From positions 48,090,194 to 48,154,193 of the forward strand of contig CP136069.1 of NCBI GenBank assembly GCA_032622095.1: 64,000 bases of DNA, given 5' to 3'. The position numbers were made by a program, and so were the translations under genes. The DNA comes from Siphonodentalium dalli. Taxonomy: Eukaryota > Mollusca > Scaphopoda > Gadilida > Siphonodentaliidae. The notes below the pieces were generated by a model. It ran no database searches. It was not told the DNA's origin and saw only the letters and a list, made by a program, of their open reading frames with translations. Positions 60,143-64,000 of this stretch are shown here, in pieces (the stretch's first letter is position 1; the number at the start of each line of letters is the position of its first letter).

Positions 60143-60314
60143 ACTTTCGGGGCAACTCCCGCACTGGCGACATTTGGGCACTCGTACATGAACGGATGTG
60201 ACCAACTATATATCAACCGACGACGCCCTTGTGTTCGATGTTGTCTAAGACCAGAATTTTTAATTGTGTTCCAATACGTCGGCAAATGGCAGACCTTGTT
60301 TGTTTATGTTACGC
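60143..60314. other. Unassigned sequence after the 5S-derived block
   Basis: Could be the body of a 5S-headed SINE if the preceding block is a SINE head; no poly-A or microsatellite end was recognised. Confidence 0.3.
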
Positions 60315-61010
60315 TTTGACACATACTGTATGCTAAACTTGGACCACATATTGTCCACAACCCTTGGATATAAGATTGATGTTGATTTCCAGTATATATT
60401 GGCTGTTGGATTAACAGTGGAGCCAATCAATGCCTTCAAATGTTTCGTGTATGGAAAGTACATTAGATGACACACCAATTTTGTTAATTAATGATTTATT
60501 AGTGTTAAGGTTTTATAGAAATGTATTACACGATCCTACCCCTATTCCATTCAATAAACCCATTCTATAAATGGTGATCTTAGACGTTCATTTAATGACA
60601 GAAAATAGTGTCATGTGACCGTTCACTTCCGGTGTGTCGTCTGTTTACATTCCGTACGCTTTTTCTCAAGCATTTTTCAAACATTTTTCCAACAAACCAT
60701 AATGAATGAAGAGTTTGAAAATTTATGTCATTAAATATACGCCATTAAATACGCCATAGAGTCTTTATTTATCTGGGACTATAGCTTTACGCGGGCAAAC
60801 AACGCACACTTTGACAAATACTGTATGCTAAACCTGGATCATATATTGTCCACAACCCTTGGATCTTGATATAAGAATGATGTTGATTTCCAGTATATAT
60901 TGGCTATTGGATTAACAGTGAAGCCCAACAATGCGTTCAAATGTTTCGTGTATGGAAAGTACATTAGATGACACACCATGTCGTTAATTAATTATTTATT
61001 AGTGTTAATG
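60315..61010. repeat. ~195-bp direct repeat pair, 495 bp apart
   Basis: 60315-60510 and 60810-61010 share TACTGTATGCTAAAC, TTGTCCACAACCCTTGGAT, TTGATTTCCAGTATATATTG and GTACATTAGATGACACACCA. The second has TCTTGA inserted. A 68-codon plus frame in the first unit (60264-60470) is broken in the second, so coding is not supported. Confidence 0.8.
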
Positions 61011-61972
61011 TTGGGCTTCTGCGAGCGTTAATTTGGCATTGGTTCTTGTTAGTGGGACCCCGCGTGGGCCAGAATGTGAAATGATTCGTGTACCAATTAT
61101 TGTACAGTATTAAATAGATCACGAAGCTACAACATGTAACTTAGCTCACTGCACTAACACACAACAATGTACGTTCTGGAATACCATAATAAAATTGCAT
61201 TATGTGTTATATAAAAAAAATGCATTGACCGACGAACCTCTGTTGCATCCACCGTGAATAGTGTATGTCACATATGATATTTAGTACTATTCCGTCGATA
61301 TGGGGTCCAACATTGTCCCAACATACTGCTGCTGCCTGTGCCACATAATGGGTTCATTGTACCAAGGTCAAACTATTGAATCAACTAAATCAATACCGCT
61401 GTTGCGGCATGATAATCACATGGCGTACCCGACGCAATGCGTGTATACGCTGGCTGCTTAGAAACTGCAATAATTTCAGAATACCAAGTTATTGAAGGGG
61501 GTCTGACATTGGTGCAGGCGGTATGATAAATGCGATAACTGGCAAACAAGTGTATTCATTATGGTGATATATGTTTAATACATGAAAAAATCGAATACTT
61601 CCCATATTCCTTCCAATCTATCTTCCTTGTTTTGTCTGATTCTTGGACAACGGGGTGACACGATAATCGTTCAATTAACATCGCAGCCTTTGTCAGGTAA
61701 ATCGGACGCACTACTTTGCCCCGCTCCACTGAATGGCTAGTTGTTTACGAGCACCCTATAACACATCAAGGCACAATCCGGTTGAACGTCTATGACATGG
61801 GTGACTTGTGCACTCAATCTTAATCAGTCAGCATAATTTGAAATACAACAGGACCATAAATGCCATTAAACAGCGGTAACGTTGTCATGTTATGATTCAG
61901 TGTAAAACAGTTTGCTTAAACTGATTGGATCTGTCTACAGATTAAGCGCTCTGAACCACCGGGCCTACAGTG
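61011..61972. other. No gene seen
   Basis: No repeat boundary, RNA gene or coding signal was recognised. Confidence 0.45.
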
Positions 61973-62167
61973 ATGCTCTAATTAATCGACCTCTTAACCA
62001 CAACATAATTATGGGTAACTTTTCAGGATTTAGTCGGAAATATGGCTTGTTGCCATTCATCGGAAAGCTCTCCTTTCCGATGAATGGCAACAAGCCATAT
62101 TTCCGACTAAATCCTGAAAAGTTACCCATAATTCTGCTGTGGTTAAGAGGTCGATTAATTAGAGCAT
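61973..62167. repeat. 195-bp near-perfect hairpin, 95-bp arms, 5-nt loop
   Basis: Arms 61973-62067 and 62073-62167 are reverse complements except for two differences (ACAACAT versus ACAGCAG within the ACCACA...AATTATGGG block). Loop CTCTC. This symmetry is why similar frames appear on both strands. No terminal motif or target duplication was recognised, so it could be a palindromic MITE, a local inverted duplication or a long dsRNA hairpin. Confidence 0.92.
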
Positions 62168-62650
62168 TACTGTATGTAGTGATATACCCTATATCCACGG
62201 GTCGGTTTCTTAACCGGGAGCTCAACCCCATCCACGATCGAGAAACATAAGCGGGGTTATATAACTGAGAGTAGATCAAGCCACGAATCCATTCTCTTAG
62301 CTACGGGATTCATGACATGATCTAAACTGATGGTTGGTGTCTAAACACGACTCTAAAAATCTACTTTCCAGTTTGACACAGTAAAATTACACTACCATTG
62401 GCGCGTTTTCTATATACCAGAAAATAATCAGATCCTACACCTATGACTGGCCATGAGCGCAATAATATGTGCAATTTGCAGAAACGGACCTGTACATATG
62501 AAGTTTTAGCACGTTGTTTTCGAACAAGCAAATTCCAACAATCGTCTCTAATAAAGAGCGTCCATGCTTTAGTCCCCAAATAGCGATACATCTTAAAGAG
62601 CGTTTTCAATTATGATATTTGTTTTAGTTTTCTACAGACAGCTGTTGTAG
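62168..62650. other. No gene seen
   Basis: Contains a GC-richer patch (CCCTATATCCACGGGTCGGT) and nothing assignable. Confidence 0.4.
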
Positions 62651-62654
62651 TGCA

Positions 62655-63790
62655 ACATATCCTCGCGCAAATACGCACGTAATCGACCTATAATGATAAA
62701 TAGGTACATATTATTTTATTCTGAAATAAGTAGCTGACTGATCATATCCGGTATTTCGTTTTGTGGCGTACGCCACAGTGAAAACACATGTTAAAGATCG
62801 TTCACCCGAAAAGTCGTATTGGCTTATTTGTGTCATTGTCCGCACATAGTCTGCTTAGAATGGCATCATTATGAGTCGATAATGTGACTAATACGCTTTG
62901 ATTTTCAGCACATCATCGGCTCAACATGAGGCTATTCTCAGCACACTATCTACCTACATAAAAAGTATTATAGCAGATAATGTGCGGGTTTTTGGGAGAA
63001 CAGGCTTGTAGTGGATTTTCGCGATTTCGTTGCCACACGAAGTGTGGTTACTGCAAATTTATATATTGTGTTTTGCCTGGTAAGCTGAAATATGCACAGG
63101 AAATGTTGAACAAGTATGTGTTAAATCGGACCGTGGATTTTAATTAATGATTAGAAGCATTCTTATTTATCGGATTCAGGGTCATAAGGTGCATGAGTTT
63201 GCAATTATACACGTCGCATTAGTTTGCACACTGACACGATTGTCTGATAACGCTACTGAAAATTCGCCGTAGATGGTTGTAGTGTGCCAAAATGTAAAAC
63301 GACAAAAACGTACAATATTTACATATCTCACTGTTTATTGCATAATCGTACAGTCAGATTTATTTAATTTCATAAGTTATTATACAACTGACATTTGCCC
63401 GAGATTAGCCTGCTAAAATATTACAAGAACGAATCATGCTATAACTCGTGGAAATCAATTGCTGCATGTAAGCCGCAAACAATCTAATATACATATTCCA
63501 GAATATATCAGTCGCAATGTGCAATATACATGTATAATTTATCCACATATGAATCATTTTCAACATACATGTATCCTTGCGCAAATAGGTTCACATAATC
63601 GACCTATAATATTCACATAGGTTCATATTGGATTATTTGATTCTGTAATAGGCCCATAGTGGACTTATTTATATGCATTATTCAGTTTTATGGCGCGGAC
63701 CACAGTGAAAGTACATTTTAAATATATTATATCTGGTCAGTCGTGAGTTTGTTTATTCCTGTTATTTTCCGCCCATACTGAACTTATAAT
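62655..63790. repeat. Diverged direct repeat pair, ~910 bp apart
   Basis: About 62658-62860 and 63568-63790 share ATCCT-GCGCAAATA, TAATCGACCTATAAT, a TGGCG-ACCACAGTGAAA block and TTTCCGC/GTCCGC-CATA. The intervening sequence shows no gene. Confidence 0.55.
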
Positions 63791-64000
63791 ATGTTAGGAA
63801 GTTTTTAATTTATGGTCATTTCAGACCAACATATTGACCAAAAGTAGAAAAAATATGTTGTTGGTCTAAAAACAAGATATCGCCCATTAATTACTTGTTG
63901 GAAACTCAAAAATGAGAATAATTTCAACCTATACGTGGTGTCAATTTTTGGGCATGGAATTTACAACTGTTATACACGTTTACGAACCACACCCCTTGCC
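63791..64000. other. No gene seen
   Basis: AT-rich; contains a short inverted pair TCAGACCAACATATT / AATATGTTGTTGGTCTAA (about 63823-63868). Confidence 0.45.

Noticed and set aside
61912-62279. Two long overlapping frames, one per strand, with the same peptide
   Set aside because: Direct consequence of the 195-bp palindrome; each strand reads the same sequence.

Overview
This is a eukaryotic, intron-bearing, AT-rich and repeat-dense window. It probably comes from a marine lophotrochozoan, most likely a mollusc. That placement is an inference from GACGGACGG-tailed interspersed repeats (about 250-290, 22440-22475, 59205-59250), jockey/CR1-like LINEs, many short palindromic MITEs and a 5S-derived sequence; no gene here fixes the species. 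There are no bacterial operons, CRISPR arrays or intact viral genes.

One host gene can be supported: a minus-strand SLC1-family transporter (EAAT-like glutamate/neutral amino acid:Na+ symporter). I assembled three phase-compatible coding exons: 19424-19009 (start codon and TM1-TM3), a 47-nt micro-exon at 9095-9049, and 921-735 (the TM4 region). The rest of the gene lies beyond position 1. Everything between 735 and 19424 is therefore exon or intron of this gene, and the introns are filled with transposable elements.

The dominant structural feature is a recent direct tandem duplication of about 13.68 kb (17013-30698 and 30699-44374). Its junction has 3 bp (CGG) of microhomology and its left breakpoint lies inside a LINE. 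It duplicates the first coding exon of the transporter with its putative promoter, leaving two near-identical starts for one downstream gene body.

Mobile elements by region: 1-3.5 kb, dispersed repeats; 3.8-4.8 kb, two hAT-like MITEs of one family with 8-bp target duplications; 7.1-8.8 kb, a tandem array and a LINE 3' end; 9.2-10.4 kb, a TIR element; 10.7-13.2 kb, short hairpins; 13.2-18.6 kb, an older repeat interrupted by a decayed LINE with endonuclease and RT; 19-30.7 kb (and its copy), an AGAACA/TGTTCT array, a 3-kb TIR element flanked by direct repeats of about 90 bp, a second decayed LINE and a TTAA-flanked MITE; 46 kb, a remnant PHD-type zinc finger; 52.1-53.1 kb, a hairpin and a piggyBac-like MITE with nested palindromes; 53.55-58.5 kb, a roughly 5-kb foldback element built from inverted arrays of GC-rich monomers of about 180 bp in a higher-order pattern; 60.0 kb, a 5S rRNA-derived sequence; 62.0 kb, a 195-bp near-perfect hairpin. 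The remaining stretches are AT-rich and show no supportable gene.
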